From NCBI GenBank assembly GCA_029101005.1, contig JAQXQE010000006.1, forward strand, positions 62,001-126,000: a stretch of DNA of 64,000 nucleotides. Direction: 5' to 3'. Below are positions 9,062 through 18,630 of this stretch, piece by piece. Source of the DNA: Bacillota bacterium (GTDB taxonomy: Bacteria; Bacillota; Clostridia; Peptostreptococcales; Anaerovoracaceae). Below the pieces are notes generated by a model. The model made no database searches, was not told the origin of the DNA, and worked only from the letters and a program-made list of their open reading frames with translations. Every line of letters starts with the position of its first letter. Positions within the stretch are counted from its first letter, which is position 1. The translations under genes and the position numbers were made by a program.

Positions 9062-10297
9062 TTATTTGCGCTCAAGAACTGGCGCAGCGCCTTCTTCAAC
9101 TACTTCCTTTGTGATGGTGCACTTAACAACATCAGGCTGTGAAGGAAGCTCGTACATAATGTCTGTCATTATGTTCTCGAAGATTCCGCGAAGTCCTCTT
9201 GCTCCTGTTTTGAGTTCAATTGCCTTGGCCGCGATTGCTGTGATTGCCTCATCATCAATCTCAAGGTCAACATCATCCATAGCGAGCAGTGTCTGGTACT
9301 GTCTGATCAGAGAATCCTTAGGCTCTCTGATGATTCTCTCGAGTGCAGCTGTGCTGAGCTCGCTCAGGCTTACGTTCACCGGAAGTCTTCCGATGAGCTC
9401 AGGGATGAGTCCGAACTTGAGGAGATCCTCTGGCTCAACCTTGAGCAGAATGTCTCTCTCATCGTACTCCTCTCCTACTGCCTCTGTGTCGAAACCGATA
9501 ACCTTGTTACCTAGTCTTCTCTTGATGATAGTAGAAAGACCTGTAAAAGCACCACCGCAGATGAAGAGTACATTCTTAGTGTCGAAGTGAATGAACTCCT
9601 GCATTGGGTGCTTACGTCCACCCTGTGGTGGAACATTGGCAATAGTTCCCTCGATAATCTTGAGGAGGGCCTGCTGTACGCCCTCACCGCTTACATCTCT
9701 TGTGATGGAAACGTTCTCGGACTTGCGGGCAATCTTGTCAATCTCGTCGATGTAGATGATACCCTTCTGAGCTCTCTCAAGGTCTCCGTCAGCAGCCTGA
9801 TAGAGTCTGAGGAGAATATTCTCAACGTCCTCTCCAACATAACCTGCCTCAGTGAGTGAAGTAGCATCTACAATAGCGAAAGGTACATCCAGGATTCTCG
9901 CAAGAGTCTGTGCGAGCAGAGTCTTACCGCTTCCTGTAGGTCCGAGCATCAGGATGTTACTCTTCTGAATCTCAACCTGATCTGAGCCTCTGTTATCCTT
10001 CTTCTCGAGATACTTGATTCTCTTATAGTGGTTGTATACCGCAACAGCGAGAGTCTTCTTAGCGCTCTCCTGCTCGATGACATACTGTCCAAGCTCCTCA
10101 ACGATGTCGGCTGGCTTAGGCAGCTTTGTCATTCTCTTGCGTACCGGCTGCTGGTCCTCTGTGATAAGAGATGAGCAGAGGTCGATACACTCGTTGCAGA
10201 TGAATACATCCGGTCCAACAATGATTTTCTTTACCTGTGAGCTAGTCTTCCCGCAGAAAGAGCACACAAGCTCGTTAGTTCTGTTCTCTTTGCTCAA
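9062..10297 (-). CDS. clpX: ATP-dependent Clp protease ATP-binding subunit ClpX
   Basis: A 411-residue AAA+ unfoldase that feeds substrates to ClpP. It has the N-terminal zinc-binding domain CSFCGKTSS...CNECIDLC, Walker [13 protein letters not shown], Walker [11 protein letters not shown], and the IGF-type ClpP-docking loop region (VIGFDTE). The start codon is TTG, supported by AAGGAG six bases upstream. It lies 18 bases after clpP, forming the classic tig-clpP-clpX-lon order of Clostridia. Confidence 0.95.
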   Translation of the reverse strand: MSKENRTNELVCSFCGKTSSQVKKIIVGPDVFICNECIDLCSSLITEDQQPVRKRMTKLPKPADIVEELGQYVIEQESAKKTLAVAVYNHYKRIKYLEKKDNRGSDQVEIQKSNILMLGPTGSGKTLLAQTLARILDVPFAIVDATSLTEAGYVGEDVENILLRLYQAADGDLERAQKGIIYIDEIDKIARKSENVSITRDVSGEGVQQALLKIIEGTIANVPPQGGRKHPMQEFIHFDTKNVLFICGGAFTGLSTIIKRRLGNKVIGFDTEAVGEEYDERDILLKVEPEDLLKFGLIPELIGRLPVNVSLSELSTAALERIIREPKDSLIRQYQTLLAMDDVDLEIDDEAITAIAAKAIELKTGARGLRGIFENIMTDIMYELPSQPDVVKCTITKEVVEEGAAPVLERK

Positions 10298-10315
10298 TTC
10301 AATCTCCTTAAGTAG

Positions 10316-10894
10316 TTATCTCTCGAGCACCTTGTCGATAAGTCCGTACTCCATAGCCTCCATAGCAGACATGAAGTTGTCTCTGTCAGTATCCTTCTCG
10401 ATTGTCTCGAGATCCTGGCCAGTAGCCTCAGCGAGGATATTGTTCAGCTTGGACTTAGTCTTCATCATCCAGTCAGCCTGAATCTTGATATCTGATGCCT
10501 GACCCTGAGCACCACCGAGTGGCTGGTGAATCATGATCTCGGCATTAGGAAGAGCATATCTCTTGCCCTTTGTTCCTGCTGACAGAAGTACAGCACCCAT
10601 GCTTGCCGCCAGTCCAACGCAAATTGTGCAGATGTCTGGCTTAACGTACTTCATTGTGTCGTATATAGCCATTCCTGCCGTTACCATTCCGCCAGGTGAG
10701 TTGATGTAGATCTTGATGTCTCTCTCTGGATCCTGCGCCTCAAGGAAAAGAAGCTGTGCTACAACAAGGCTTGCTGTTCTGTCGTCAATCTGGTCATCGA
10801 TGAAGATGATTCTGTCGATCAGAAGTCTTGAATAGATGTCGTAACTTCTCTCTCCCTGTCCTGTCTGCTCAATTACATAAGGTACATAATTCAT
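10316..10894 (-). CDS. clpP: ATP-dependent Clp protease proteolytic subunit ClpP
   Basis: A 192-residue serine peptidase forming the tetradecameric chamber used with ClpX. The catalytic serine lies in [11 protein letters not shown], the histidine in MIHQPLGG and the aspartate in the following DRDNFMSA region. I start at [16 protein letters not shown] because AAGGAG sits 8 bases upstream; the track start MLKEILR is inside that ribosome binding site. Its neighbours are tig upstream and clpX downstream on the same strand. Confidence 0.95.
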   Translation of the reverse strand: MNYVPYVIEQTGQGERSYDIYSRLLIDRIIFIDDQIDDRTASLVVAQLLFLEAQDPERDIKIYINSPGGMVTAGMAIYDTMKYVKPDICTICVGLAASMGAVLLSAGTKGKRYALPNAEIMIHQPLGGAQGQASDIKIQADWMMKTKSKLNNILAEATGQDLETIEKDTDRDNFMSAMEAMEYGLIDKVLER

Positions 10895-10926
10895 TCTTAA
10901 TATCTCCTTAAGCAAGGGGCTGTGGA

Positions 10927-12228
10927 CTATGCCTCAGCCTCTGCTTCCTTCTTAACTGCCTCAGCGAAGATGAACTCGATAGCCTTCTTTGTCTGTACGT
11001 CTTCCTTGAAGTACTTAACGTTAGGTCCGATCATCTCCTTAACCTGCTCGTTTGTCATTCCGTACTGTGCACCGAATGCTGCAACCTCAGCCTCGAGCTC
11101 CTCATCAGTTACATCGATGTTCTCCATTCTGATGATGTTCTTGAGGAGGATTCTTGTGTTAACTCTTCTGAGAGCCTCATCTCTTGAATCGTTCTTGAGA
11201 TCCTCAACAGTCTTGCCCATCCACTTCATGTAATCCTCAACGCTGATGCCCTGCATTCCGAGCTGCTGGTTCATCTCCTGGATCATTGAGTTAAGCTCGC
11301 TGTCAATCATTACCTCTGGTGTCTCGATTGGGTTAGCATTGAAAAGTGCCTCGAGAGCTCTGTCCTTCATGATTGACTCGTCCATGTTGTCTGCATCGTT
11401 CTGGAGCTTCTTAGCGAGGTCCTCCTTGAACTCAGCGAGTGTCTCGAAATCGCTGATGTCGCTTGCGAGCTCGTCATCGATCTCTGGGAGAATCTCCTGC
11501 TTAACCTCGTGAACTGTTGTCTTAAATACAGCTGGCTTACCAGCGAGGTCCTCTGCGTGGTACTCCTCAGGGAATGTTACAGCTACCTCAACCTCAGTGC
11601 CTGCAGCCTGACCAACGAGCTGATCCTCGAATCCTGGGATGAACTGTCCGCTTCCGAGCTTGAGCTCATAGTTCTCAGCTGTGCCACCCTGGAACTCAAC
11701 ACCGTCAACTGAACCAACGAAGTCGATGATTACTGTGTCGCCGTTCTCTGCAGCTCTCTCAACGGTCTCCATTCTAGCCTGCTTCTTAGCAAGTCTCTCG
11801 AGCTCAGCCTGAACCTCAGCATCTCCGATTACTGTAGCGCTCTTCTCGATCTCAAGACCCTTGTAGTTAGCAATCTCCATCTCAGGGAAAGCGTCAACCT
11901 TAACTGTTACAGTTACGTCCTCACCCTTCTTGATGTCTGATACCTGAAGATCCTTAGGCTGATCGATTGGCTCGATATCGAGCTCAGCGAGAGCCTTTGG
12001 ATATGCCTCGTCGAAGAGGTCGTTAAGTGCGTCTGTGTAGAAGATCTCAGCTCCGTACATTCTCTCGATGATCTTTCTAGGTGCCTTACCCTTTCTGAAT
12101 CCATCAATCTGGAACTGGTTTCTGTTCTTCTTGAATACAGCGTCTACAGCAGCCTCAAACTCCTCAGCTGCGAAAACTACCTCAAACTTAACCTCGTTGC
12201 CTTCCTTAGCAATGATTGTGCTCTTCAT
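10927..12228 (-). CDS. tig: Trigger factor
   Basis: A 433-residue ribosome-associated chaperone and prolyl isomerase. The ribosome-docking signature [17 protein letters not shown] is near residue 44, the FKBP-type isomerase domain ([22 protein letters not shown]) is in the middle, and the helical C-terminal domain follows. It is the first gene of the tig-clpP-clpX-lon group. The start has AGGAGGATTAG a few bases before ATG. Confidence 0.95.
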   Translation of the reverse strand: MKSTIIAKEGNEVKFEVVFAAEEFEAAVDAVFKKNRNQFQIDGFRKGKAPRKIIERMYGAEIFYTDALNDLFDEAYPKALAELDIEPIDQPKDLQVSDIKKGEDVTVTVKVDAFPEMEIANYKGLEIEKSATVIGDAEVQAELERLAKKQARMETVERAAENGDTVIIDFVGSVDGVEFQGGTAENYELKLGSGQFIPGFEDQLVGQAAGTEVEVAVTFPEEYHAEDLAGKPAVFKTTVHEVKQEILPEIDDELASDISDFETLAEFKEDLAKKLQNDADNMDESIMKDRALEALFNANPIETPEVMIDSELNSMIQEMNQQLGMQGISVEDYMKWMGKTVEDLKNDSRDEALRRVNTRILLKNIIRMENIDVTDEELEAEVAAFGAQYGMTNEQVKEMIGPNVKYFKEDVQTKKAIEFIFAEAVKKEAEAEA

Positions 12229-12303
12229 TAAACTAATCCTCCTGTTTGTATTACACTTAATATTTATTATCTATAATGTGTGCATTGTGCGAAAGCCAGC
12301 TGA

Positions 12304-12924
12304 TTATTCAGCAAAAGCTCTCTGAAGCTTTGATTCCTGCTCAGGCTCAAGCTGATACTTCTCTGCAATGCGATGAGCGAGATCCTTGAAATCGTTCTCA
12401 TCTCCGTGATACCACTCAATCTCGAGTTCGAGCACGTCAACAGCACCCTTCTTGTTTCCGATGACACCCTCGTCAAGAGAAAGCGCACTGATTGACTTGC
12501 CTGTATCAACCATCACGAGCTTTCTGCAGAAGTCCATCTCAATAGTCTTGATGAGCTTCTTATCGCCAACAGCTTCATACAGAACCTCATAAGCATCACT
12601 TGACTTGAAAATATCAATATCTGGTGCCTCAGCGAATCTCTCATCATTGATTACAAGGTCGATCTCTTCTCTGACATGAAGACCATCTTCCTCATTCACC
12701 TCAACGTCCCACTTGATAGTAGCAACGATGCGGTCATTCTCATATCTGATTCTATACGCGATACCCGCATTTCTCAGATCCTGATCCTCTGTATCGAAGT
12801 AGACAGCATGCATCTGCACCTCGTCCACCTTATCATTCTTGAGGTGATTCTCGAGAATAGGGTCCTTGATAATCGAATCAAATACGCTTGCATCATTAAT
12901 GCGATACTTGAATTCAGTTTCCAT
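12304..12924 (-). CDS. CYTH-domain (triphosphate tunnel) protein
   Basis: A 206-residue protein with the CYTH signature ExExK at the very start (METEFKYR) and alternating charged strands such as YFDTEDQDLRNAGIAYRIR, VREEIDL and VDVLELEIEW that line the triphosphate tunnel. Family members hydrolyse inorganic triphosphate or thiamine triphosphate, or cyclise ATP. Which activity applies here cannot be read from the sequence. It stands alone between tig and the beta-CASP gene with a GGAG-type ribosome binding site. Confidence 0.82.
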   Translation of the reverse strand: METEFKYRINDASVFDSIIKDPILENHLKNDKVDEVQMHAVYFDTEDQDLRNAGIAYRIRYENDRIVATIKWDVEVNEEDGLHVREEIDLVINDERFAEAPDIDIFKSSDAYEVLYEAVGDKKLIKTIEMDFCRKLVMVDTGKSISALSLDEGVIGNKKGAVDVLELEIEWYHGDENDFKDLAHRIAEKYQLEPEQESKLQRAFAE

Positions 12925-13030
12925 AGTTACTCCACTTAGGTAATATTTTGCAAATTAGCCATATGATTCTACTAGATAATAGCCATTATGTCAATCAAAC
13001 AGGCACTTAATGTACAGTTTAAAGCATATA

Positions 13031-13063
13031 AAAAAGAGGTTTTCGCCTTCGAAAACCTCTTTT
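13031..13063. terminator. Intrinsic terminator
   Basis: A stem of about 13 bases (AAAGAGGTTTTCG with CGAAAACCTCTTT) with a four-base loop is followed by T-runs on both strands. It ends the beta-CASP/murI transcripts on the minus strand. Confidence 0.88.
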
Positions 13064-13100
13064 GCTCTTAGTCGATGCGCTTCCGACAAGAAAAGTGGTT

Positions 13101-14729
13101 TTATCTGTCGTACTTATCGCAGATATCATTAATTTCTTCGACAAATTTCGCAAGTTCCTTGTTGCTTCCACCCTGATTGCGCTGAATAACAGCCTGAAGT
13201 CTCTTACCAGCTGCCACAAGCTGCTGATATATTGACTGATTCTTCTTACCGCCTTCAGTTCTAGGCTTATATCCATCCTTCTGAACAGCAGTCTTTCTAA
13301 TAACAGGAACAACAGGAGCCTTATCGATGCACTCGCCACTAGCAAGGTCATAGACCTCACCGCTGAACGGAGCACTTGCAAGCACTCCAAGTCCATTCTG
13401 AACAAGCTCAGCAAAGCTTACAGTAACAGCATCCTCGCCGTGGTTAACAAATACTCTGTCAGGCTCTATCTGCTTAAGCCAATCCATGAGCATTCTCTGA
13501 TCAGCATGGCTGCTGCAGCCGTCAATAGTCGCAATCTCAGCCTGAACAGTAATAGGCTCGCCGAATAGTGTGATGTCCTCAACACCCTCAAGCAGCTTGC
13601 CGCCGAGAGTTCCTGGTGACTGGTATCCTACGAAAACAATCGTATTCTCAGCTCTCCACAGATTGTGCTTGAGATGGTGTCTGATTCTTCCCGCCTCGCA
13701 CATTCCAGATGCCGAGATAATTACCTTAGGTTCATCATTGAAGTTAAGAGCCCTCGACTCCTCAACCTTGACTGCCAGATGAAGGTCCGGAAGCTGTATT
13801 GGATTGATGCCCTTATTGATAAGTGCTTTCGCATCCTCGTCGTAGTATTCCTCAACCTCAGTGCTGTATATATTAGTAGCCTCAACTCCAAGCGGGCTGT
13901 CCACATATACAGGGAAGTCAGGAAGAATTGGCACAAGACCCTTCTCCTTAATCACCCTCAGGTGATAGAGCAGTTCCTGAGTTCTTCCAACCGCGAATGC
14001 TGGAATCACCACAGTTCCTCCCCTCTTGAATGTTCTCTCGAGAATCACAGACAGCTGTCCCACATAATCTGGGTTCTCAGGATGAAGTCTATCTCCGTAC
14101 GTCGACTCGATTACCACGTAGTCAGCATGCGGTGGCTTCTGCGGATCTCTGATTAGAGGCTTGTGCAGATTGCCTATATCTCCAGAGAAGAGAATGCTCT
14201 TCTCCAGTCCATCCTCATTAATCGAGAAAAGTATGTTCGATGAGCCGAGAAGGTGTCCGTCATCAGTAAAGCGTATGCTTATGCCGTCAAAAATCTCCAC
14301 TTCTTTGTCGTAACTGCAGCATCTGAACATAGGCATTGTTCTCTCAACATCTGCAGTCACATAGAGAGGTACATACTCAGGTCTGCCAGCGCGCTTAGCC
14401 TTTCTGTTTCTCCACTCTGCCTCGGCCTCCTGAATGTGAGCGGAGTCACGAAGCATGATGTCGCAAAGCTTTCTCGTAGCATCTGTAGCGTAGATTGGTG
14501 CGTCGAAACCGTGCGCAACGAGCGCCGGAATTTTACCCGAGTGGTCAATATGCGCATGTGTCAGGCAGATTGCATCTATCTGGTCTGGCGCAACTGGAAT
14601 ATCGCAGTTCTCGTAGATGTCTGCGCCCTGCTCCATTCCGCAATCGATGATAATCTTCTTACCGCAGGCCTCAAGAAGAGTACAGGAGCCTGTAACCTCA
14701 TGAGCCGCACCGAGGAAAGTCACTTTCAT
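13101..14729 (-). CDS. Beta-CASP metallo-beta-lactamase ribonuclease-like protein
   Basis: A 542-residue protein related to eukaryotic CPSF-73/Ysh1 (COG1236). Motifs: MKVTFLGAAHEVTGSC, zinc-binding HAHIDHSGKIPAL, SGDIGN, ESTYGDRLH, the beta-CASP block VVIPAFAVGRTQELLYHL, ISASGMCEAGRIRHHLKHNL, and SSHADQRMLMDW plus VNHGE (RMMBL domain). Such proteins are zinc-dependent RNA endonucleases or exonucleases. About 70 C-terminal residues are a lysine-rich tail. GGAGGGTGAG precedes the ATG; murI lies 10 bases upstream, suggesting cotranscription. Confidence 0.87.
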   Translation of the reverse strand: MKVTFLGAAHEVTGSCTLLEACGKKIIIDCGMEQGADIYENCDIPVAPDQIDAICLTHAHIDHSGKIPALVAHGFDAPIYATDATRKLCDIMLRDSAHIQEAEAEWRNRKAKRAGRPEYVPLYVTADVERTMPMFRCCSYDKEVEIFDGISIRFTDDGHLLGSSNILFSINEDGLEKSILFSGDIGNLHKPLIRDPQKPPHADYVVIESTYGDRLHPENPDYVGQLSVILERTFKRGGTVVIPAFAVGRTQELLYHLRVIKEKGLVPILPDFPVYVDSPLGVEATNIYSTEVEEYYDEDAKALINKGINPIQLPDLHLAVKVEESRALNFNDEPKVIISASGMCEAGRIRHHLKHNLWRAENTIVFVGYQSPGTLGGKLLEGVEDITLFGEPITVQAEIATIDGCSSHADQRMLMDWLKQIEPDRVFVNHGEDAVTVSFAELVQNGLGVLASAPFSGEVYDLASGECIDKAPVVPVIRKTAVQKDGYKPRTEGGKKNQSIYQQLVAAGKRLQAVIQRNQGGSNKELAKFVEEINDICDKYDR

Positions 14730-14738
14730 CTCACCCTC

Positions 14739-15539
14739 CTAATCCTCAAACTTTACGAGTTTGATCTTCGAATCTCTGTCCTTGAAAAGCAGATCTGTCA
14801 TAGCTATGAAATTGTCTGAAAGGTCGCTCGCATAATATCTGTCTTGGAACTCATTAGGCTCAGCCAGCATATCGTTCTCCTCAAGATAATCCTTGAGTTC
14901 TCTGACTACCTCTGCAGAGGAATTATACAGATTGAGCTGAGGATACAGCTCGTTGATATGCTTAGCAACCAGAGGGTAATGTGTGCAGCCGAGAATCAGA
15001 TTGTCGAAATCGTTATCCTTCACGAAGTCGTCCAGATAGTAAGCCACCGTCATCTTCATAATCTCTGTATCTGTAAAACCCTCTTCGACAAGCGGTACAA
15101 AGGCCGGACATGCGAGGCTGTAGGTCTCGATCGAAGGATCGAGTTCCTTAATCTTGCGCGAATATACGTCGCTGCTGATTGTAGCCTTGGTCGCAATGAT
15201 TCCAACTTTCTTAACGCCGTCTTTAACAACCTTGCGCACTACAGGTCCGATAACTCCGTAGATAGGCACATCAGGATACTTCTCTCTCAGAGTATCGAGA
15301 GCCATAGCAGTTACCGTATTGCACGCAATAATAATCAGTTTGACATCCTTGGATACCAGATAATCCACTATCTGTCCCGCGAATTCCCTTATTGTATCAG
15401 GCGACTTCGATCCATATGGTGTTCTGGCTGTGTCACCGAAGTATATTACCTTCTCGTCTGGAAGAATCTCATGAAGCTCCATGACGCTTGTGAGACCGCC
15501 GAGTCCCGAATCAAAGAAACCAATAGGTCTGTTATCCAT
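14739..15539 (-). CDS. murI: Glutamate racemase
   Basis: A 266-residue cofactor-independent racemase that supplies D-glutamate for peptidoglycan. The family motifs FDSGLGGLTSVMEL, IIACNTVTA (first catalytic Cys) and ILGCTHYPLV (second catalytic Cys) are present. The gene is preceded by the DUF362 gene (about 15 bases) and followed by the beta-CASP gene (10 bases), all minus strand, so these three likely form an operon. Confidence 0.95.
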   Translation of the reverse strand: MDNRPIGFFDSGLGGLTSVMELHEILPDEKVIYFGDTARTPYGSKSPDTIREFAGQIVDYLVSKDVKLIIIACNTVTAMALDTLREKYPDVPIYGVIGPVVRKVVKDGVKKVGIIATKATISSDVYSRKIKELDPSIETYSLACPAFVPLVEEGFTDTEIMKMTVAYYLDDFVKDNDFDNLILGCTHYPLVAKHINELYPQLNLYNSSAEVVRELKDYLEENDMLAEPNEFQDRYYASDLSDNFIAMTDLLFKDRDSKIKLVKFED

Positions 15540-15554
15540 TCTTATACCTCTATC

Positions 15555-16676
15555 TTAAAGAGTAATCAGCTCGTACTCTCTTGTTCCCATTCCTAACTTC
15601 TCACCGTGCTCAAGTCCAGCTTCCCAATTGGTCTCAGGATGAGCGAGCTTGAAGATATCCTTCTTATCGTGATTGTGCTCACAGCAGTCGTGAGTATGCT
15701 CACCCAACATACTGTTCTCGAAGATAGGCTGTTCATTGCAGGCATCTGCACACGCCTGATCGATTGCAATTGGGTCATAACTTGCGAACATTCCAACATC
15801 TGGAACCAGTGGAACGTCATTGCACGGATCACAATCGCAACTTGGCGATACGTCCTTAACTAAGCTTATGTGGAAAGCCTGCTTGCCGTCGAGTACAGCA
15901 GAAGCGTACTCAGCAATCTTGCGATTGACAATCAGATTAGCCTCATCCCACTTGCAGTTGATTGCTCCTTTAGGGCAGAAACCGAAGCAGTGTCCACAGC
16001 CGAGGCATTTGTCCTCATCGATTATCGCCTTGCCATCGACAATGTTAACGCCATCGTTTGCGCAGTTCTTGAGGCACATACCACAACCGATACAGAGATC
16101 CTCATCGATTGCAGGAGTTCCGTTGGAGTGCATCTCCATCTTGCCTCTCTTCGAACCGCAACCCATTCCAATATTCTTTATACAACCACCGAAACCAGTA
16201 GCAACGTGGCCCTTGAAATGCGAAAGGGAGATAATCACATCGGCCTCGGCAATAGCCGCTCCAATCTTTGCATTCTTAACGTATTCTCCTCCCTTAACAG
16301 GAATCTCCTGCTCATCATTACCTCTGAGTCCATCAGCGATGATCGTGTGGACGCCAGTTGCAAGCGGATTATAACCATTCATATATGCAGCATCGAGGTG
16401 TCCGAGTGCATCGCTTCTGTAACCTGGATACAGTGTATTGCAATCAGTCACGAAAGGCTTACCGCCGAGTTCCTTGACATAATCGCACACAATCTTCGAA
16501 TACTGCTGTCTGAGGAAAGCCATATTGCCCCACTCACCGAAGTGAAGCTTAACTGCTACGAACTTATCCTTCAGATCCATATCTGCGAATCCCGCCTTCT
16601 CGAGCAGCTTTCTTAACTTATCGAGCTGGCTGTCATATTTGCAATGGAAGTCTGTAAAATATACTTTAGAACTCAT
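15555..16676 (-). CDS. DUF362 protein with two 4Fe-4S clusters
   Basis: About 373 residues. The first two thirds are a DUF362 domain (VKLHFGEWGNMAFLRQQYSK, DCNTLYPGYRS, LSHFKGHVATGFGGCIKNIGMGCGS). Two ferredoxin motifs follow, CIGCGMCLKNCAND and CLGCGHCFGFCPKGA, so two 4Fe-4S clusters are expected. The tail has a histidine/cysteine patch, HTHDCCEHNHDKKD. The electron-transfer partner is unknown. I start at the second of two ATGs because the GAGGAG site is better spaced from it. Confidence 0.85.
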   Translation of the reverse strand: MSSKVYFTDFHCKYDSQLDKLRKLLEKAGFADMDLKDKFVAVKLHFGEWGNMAFLRQQYSKIVCDYVKELGGKPFVTDCNTLYPGYRSDALGHLDAAYMNGYNPLATGVHTIIADGLRGNDEQEIPVKGGEYVKNAKIGAAIAEADVIISLSHFKGHVATGFGGCIKNIGMGCGSKRGKMEMHSNGTPAIDEDLCIGCGMCLKNCANDGVNIVDGKAIIDEDKCLGCGHCFGFCPKGAINCKWDEANLIVNRKIAEYASAVLDGKQAFHISLVKDVSPSCDCDPCNDVPLVPDVGMFASYDPIAIDQACADACNEQPIFENSMLGEHTHDCCEHNHDKKDIFKLAHPETNWEAGLEHGEKLGMGTREYELITL

Positions 16677-16739
16677 CATATCTCCTCTTTATCTCTAATA
16701 AAAGACAGGCGGCTTATTCAGCCGCCGTGTCAGTCGTAC

Positions 16740-17678
16740 TTAGATTCTGTCGTTGCTTCCGAGCACGTTAACCAGCTTGTGCGTTACCATATCCTTAACA
16801 GCCTGTCTAGCTGGCTTCAGATACTGGCGTGGGTCAAAGTGATCTGGATGCTCTGCAAGATACTCTCTTACACTAGCAGTGATAGCAAGTCTGATATCTG
16901 AATCGATATTAATCTTGCATACAGCTGACTGTGCAGCCTGTCTGAGCTGATCTTCTGGTACTCCGATTGCTCCAGACATTGCTCCACCGAACTGGTTGAT
17001 CTTCTCAACGAACTCCTGTGGAACCGATGATGCACCGTGAAGGACGATTGGGAATCCAGGAAGTCTTCTTGATACCTCCTCGAGTACATCGAATCTCAGC
17101 TGTGGGTTTGTGCCAGGCTTGAACTTGTAAGCTCCGTGTGATGTTCCGATTGCAATCGCAAGTGAATCACAGCCTGTTCTTGTAACAAACTCCTCAACCT
17201 CTTCTGGCTTTGTGTATGAAGCATCTCCTGCCTCAACTACTACATCATCCTCGATGCCGGCAAGTGTTCCAAGCTCAGCCTCTACCACTACGCCGTGAGC
17301 ATGTGCATACTCTACAACCTTTCTTGAGAGCTCGATATTCTCCTCGAACGGGAGTGATGATCCATCTATCATTACTGATGTGAATCCTCCATCGATGCAC
17401 GCCTTGCATGTCTCGAAGTCCGGACCGTGGTCAAGGTGTAGTGCAATTGGAAGATCAGGATAATTAACTGTTGCTGCCTCAACCAGCTTCATCAGATATG
17501 TGTGGTTGGCATAAGCTCTTGCGCCCTTTGATACCTGCAGAATTACAGGTGAATTATTCTCAGCACACGCATCAGTGATACCCTGAATAATCTCCATGTT
17601 ATTAACATTGAAAGCTCCGATAGCGTATCCGCCCTCATAAGCCTTCTTGAACATTTCTGTTGTTGTAACTAAAGGCAT
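16740..17678 (-). CDS. fba: Class II fructose-1,6-bisphosphate aldolase
   Basis: A 312-residue zinc-dependent aldolase of glycolysis and gluconeogenesis. Motifs: GAFNVNNMEI, LHLDHGPDFETC with the metal/catalytic Asp-His, SVMIDGSSLPFEENI, EAELGTLAGIEDDV, and IVLHGASSVPQEFV. AAGGAGG precedes the ATG. It appears to be a single-gene unit with its own promoter upstream. Confidence 0.94.
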   Translation of the reverse strand: MPLVTTTEMFKKAYEGGYAIGAFNVNNMEIIQGITDACAENNSPVILQVSKGARAYANHTYLMKLVEAATVNYPDLPIALHLDHGPDFETCKACIDGGFTSVMIDGSSLPFEENIELSRKVVEYAHAHGVVVEAELGTLAGIEDDVVVEAGDASYTKPEEVEEFVTRTGCDSLAIAIGTSHGAYKFKPGTNPQLRFDVLEEVSRRLPGFPIVLHGASSVPQEFVEKINQFGGAMSGAIGVPEDQLRQAAQSAVCKINIDSDIRLAITASVREYLAEHPDHFDPRQYLKPARQAVKDMVTHKLVNVLGSNDRI

Positions 17679-17708
17679 ATATACCCTCCTTAATTAATAT
17701 CTCGTATT

Positions 17709-17738
17709 AATATAACACAAAATCACCCTTGATAACAA
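17709..17738 (-). promoter_or_regulatory. Probable promoter of fba
   Basis: On the minus strand TTGTTA and TATATT are 18 bases apart, about 35 bases before the fba start codon. The match is fair, not perfect. Confidence 0.45.
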
Positions 17739-17759
17739 TTGAGGCATTAATGAATATAC

Positions 17760-18473
17760 CTATCTACAGCTGAGAATCTTTGCGATTCTGTTAGCACGCT
17801 TAACGTGCTTGATCATATTATCAATCTTCTTGAGGTAGATATCATCTCTAAAGTCATCCTCGAGTCTCTCCATCAGTGAATCAGGACGTGTCTGTGTGAT
17901 TGTTGCGAAGACCTTGTCACCGTGGATTGTCTTAGCCTCATCATCGAAGAGCTTCTCCATCTTCTCAATCAGAGCAGGAAGCTCTGCGGCGGAATATGTT
18001 CCGCCGAGCTCGAAGCCTCTTCTGAAGAAGATACTCTTTCTGTTAGGAACCTTGGTGATAGTCTTGAACTCATTCATCTTATATCTGATATTCTTCGCAT
18101 ATGGATGATCAGTCTCGATTGTCAGGAAGAAATCATATCTCCACCACACCTCATCGAACTTATCCTGCGTGAGCTGACCATATCCTTTGAGAGCGTTCTC
18201 GCCTTTCTCCTCTGACCATGTCTCCTGAATCTCAAGAGTGACTCCTAATACCTGATCATAGGATACGATATATGGATTTTTATCTCTGAACTGCTCCTCT
18301 GGTCCTCTCTCTACGACAAAGTTTCTATTCTCCTCATCGTATATGAACTGCCATGCAGTAGGAATCTTCTTGATTCCAAGAGCCTTTGTTACCTTGAAAT
18401 TCTCAAGGGCCTTTCTGTTCTCTTCCTGGAACTGCAGTTCCTCCTCGCTTATCTTCTTACTAAAGATACCCAT
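17760..18473 (-). CDS. Hypothetical protein, 237 residues
   Basis: I do not recognise a named family. The product starts MGIFSKKISEEELQFQEENRKALENF, has no signal peptide or membrane segment, and is rich in charged residues. The middle (PYIVSYDQVLGVTLEIQETW ... WWRYDFFLTIETDHPYAKNIRYKMN) reads like a beta-rich domain of the kind seen in short-tail Clostridial cytoplasmic proteins; the end is helical. GGAGG precedes the ATG. It lies alone between fba and a sodium symporter terminator. Confidence 0.75.
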   Translation of the reverse strand: MGIFSKKISEEELQFQEENRKALENFKVTKALGIKKIPTAWQFIYDEENRNFVVERGPEEQFRDKNPYIVSYDQVLGVTLEIQETWSEEKGENALKGYGQLTQDKFDEVWWRYDFFLTIETDHPYAKNIRYKMNEFKTITKVPNRKSIFFRRGFELGGTYSAAELPALIEKMEKLFDDEAKTIHGDKVFATITQTRPDSLMERLEDDFRDDIYLKKIDNMIKHVKRANRIAKILSCR

Positions 18474-18581
18474 TGTCTACCTCCATCTATCTTACTTCTT
18501 AATAAATGCCTTAACAACATCGATTGAAGTATCATATCGTTCTTAGGCTGATTATATCACAGAGCACGCTTCACGCATATC

Positions 18582-18610
18582 AAAAAAGACCTGTCCGAAG
18601 GCAGGTCTCT
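18582..18610 (-). terminator. Intrinsic terminator of the sodium symporter gene
   Basis: Stem GACCTG/CAGGTC extended by a CC/GG pair around GAA, followed by T6 on the minus strand, 20 bases after the transporter stop codon. Confidence 0.8.
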
Positions 18611-18630
18611 TTATAGATACTATTCAGTTA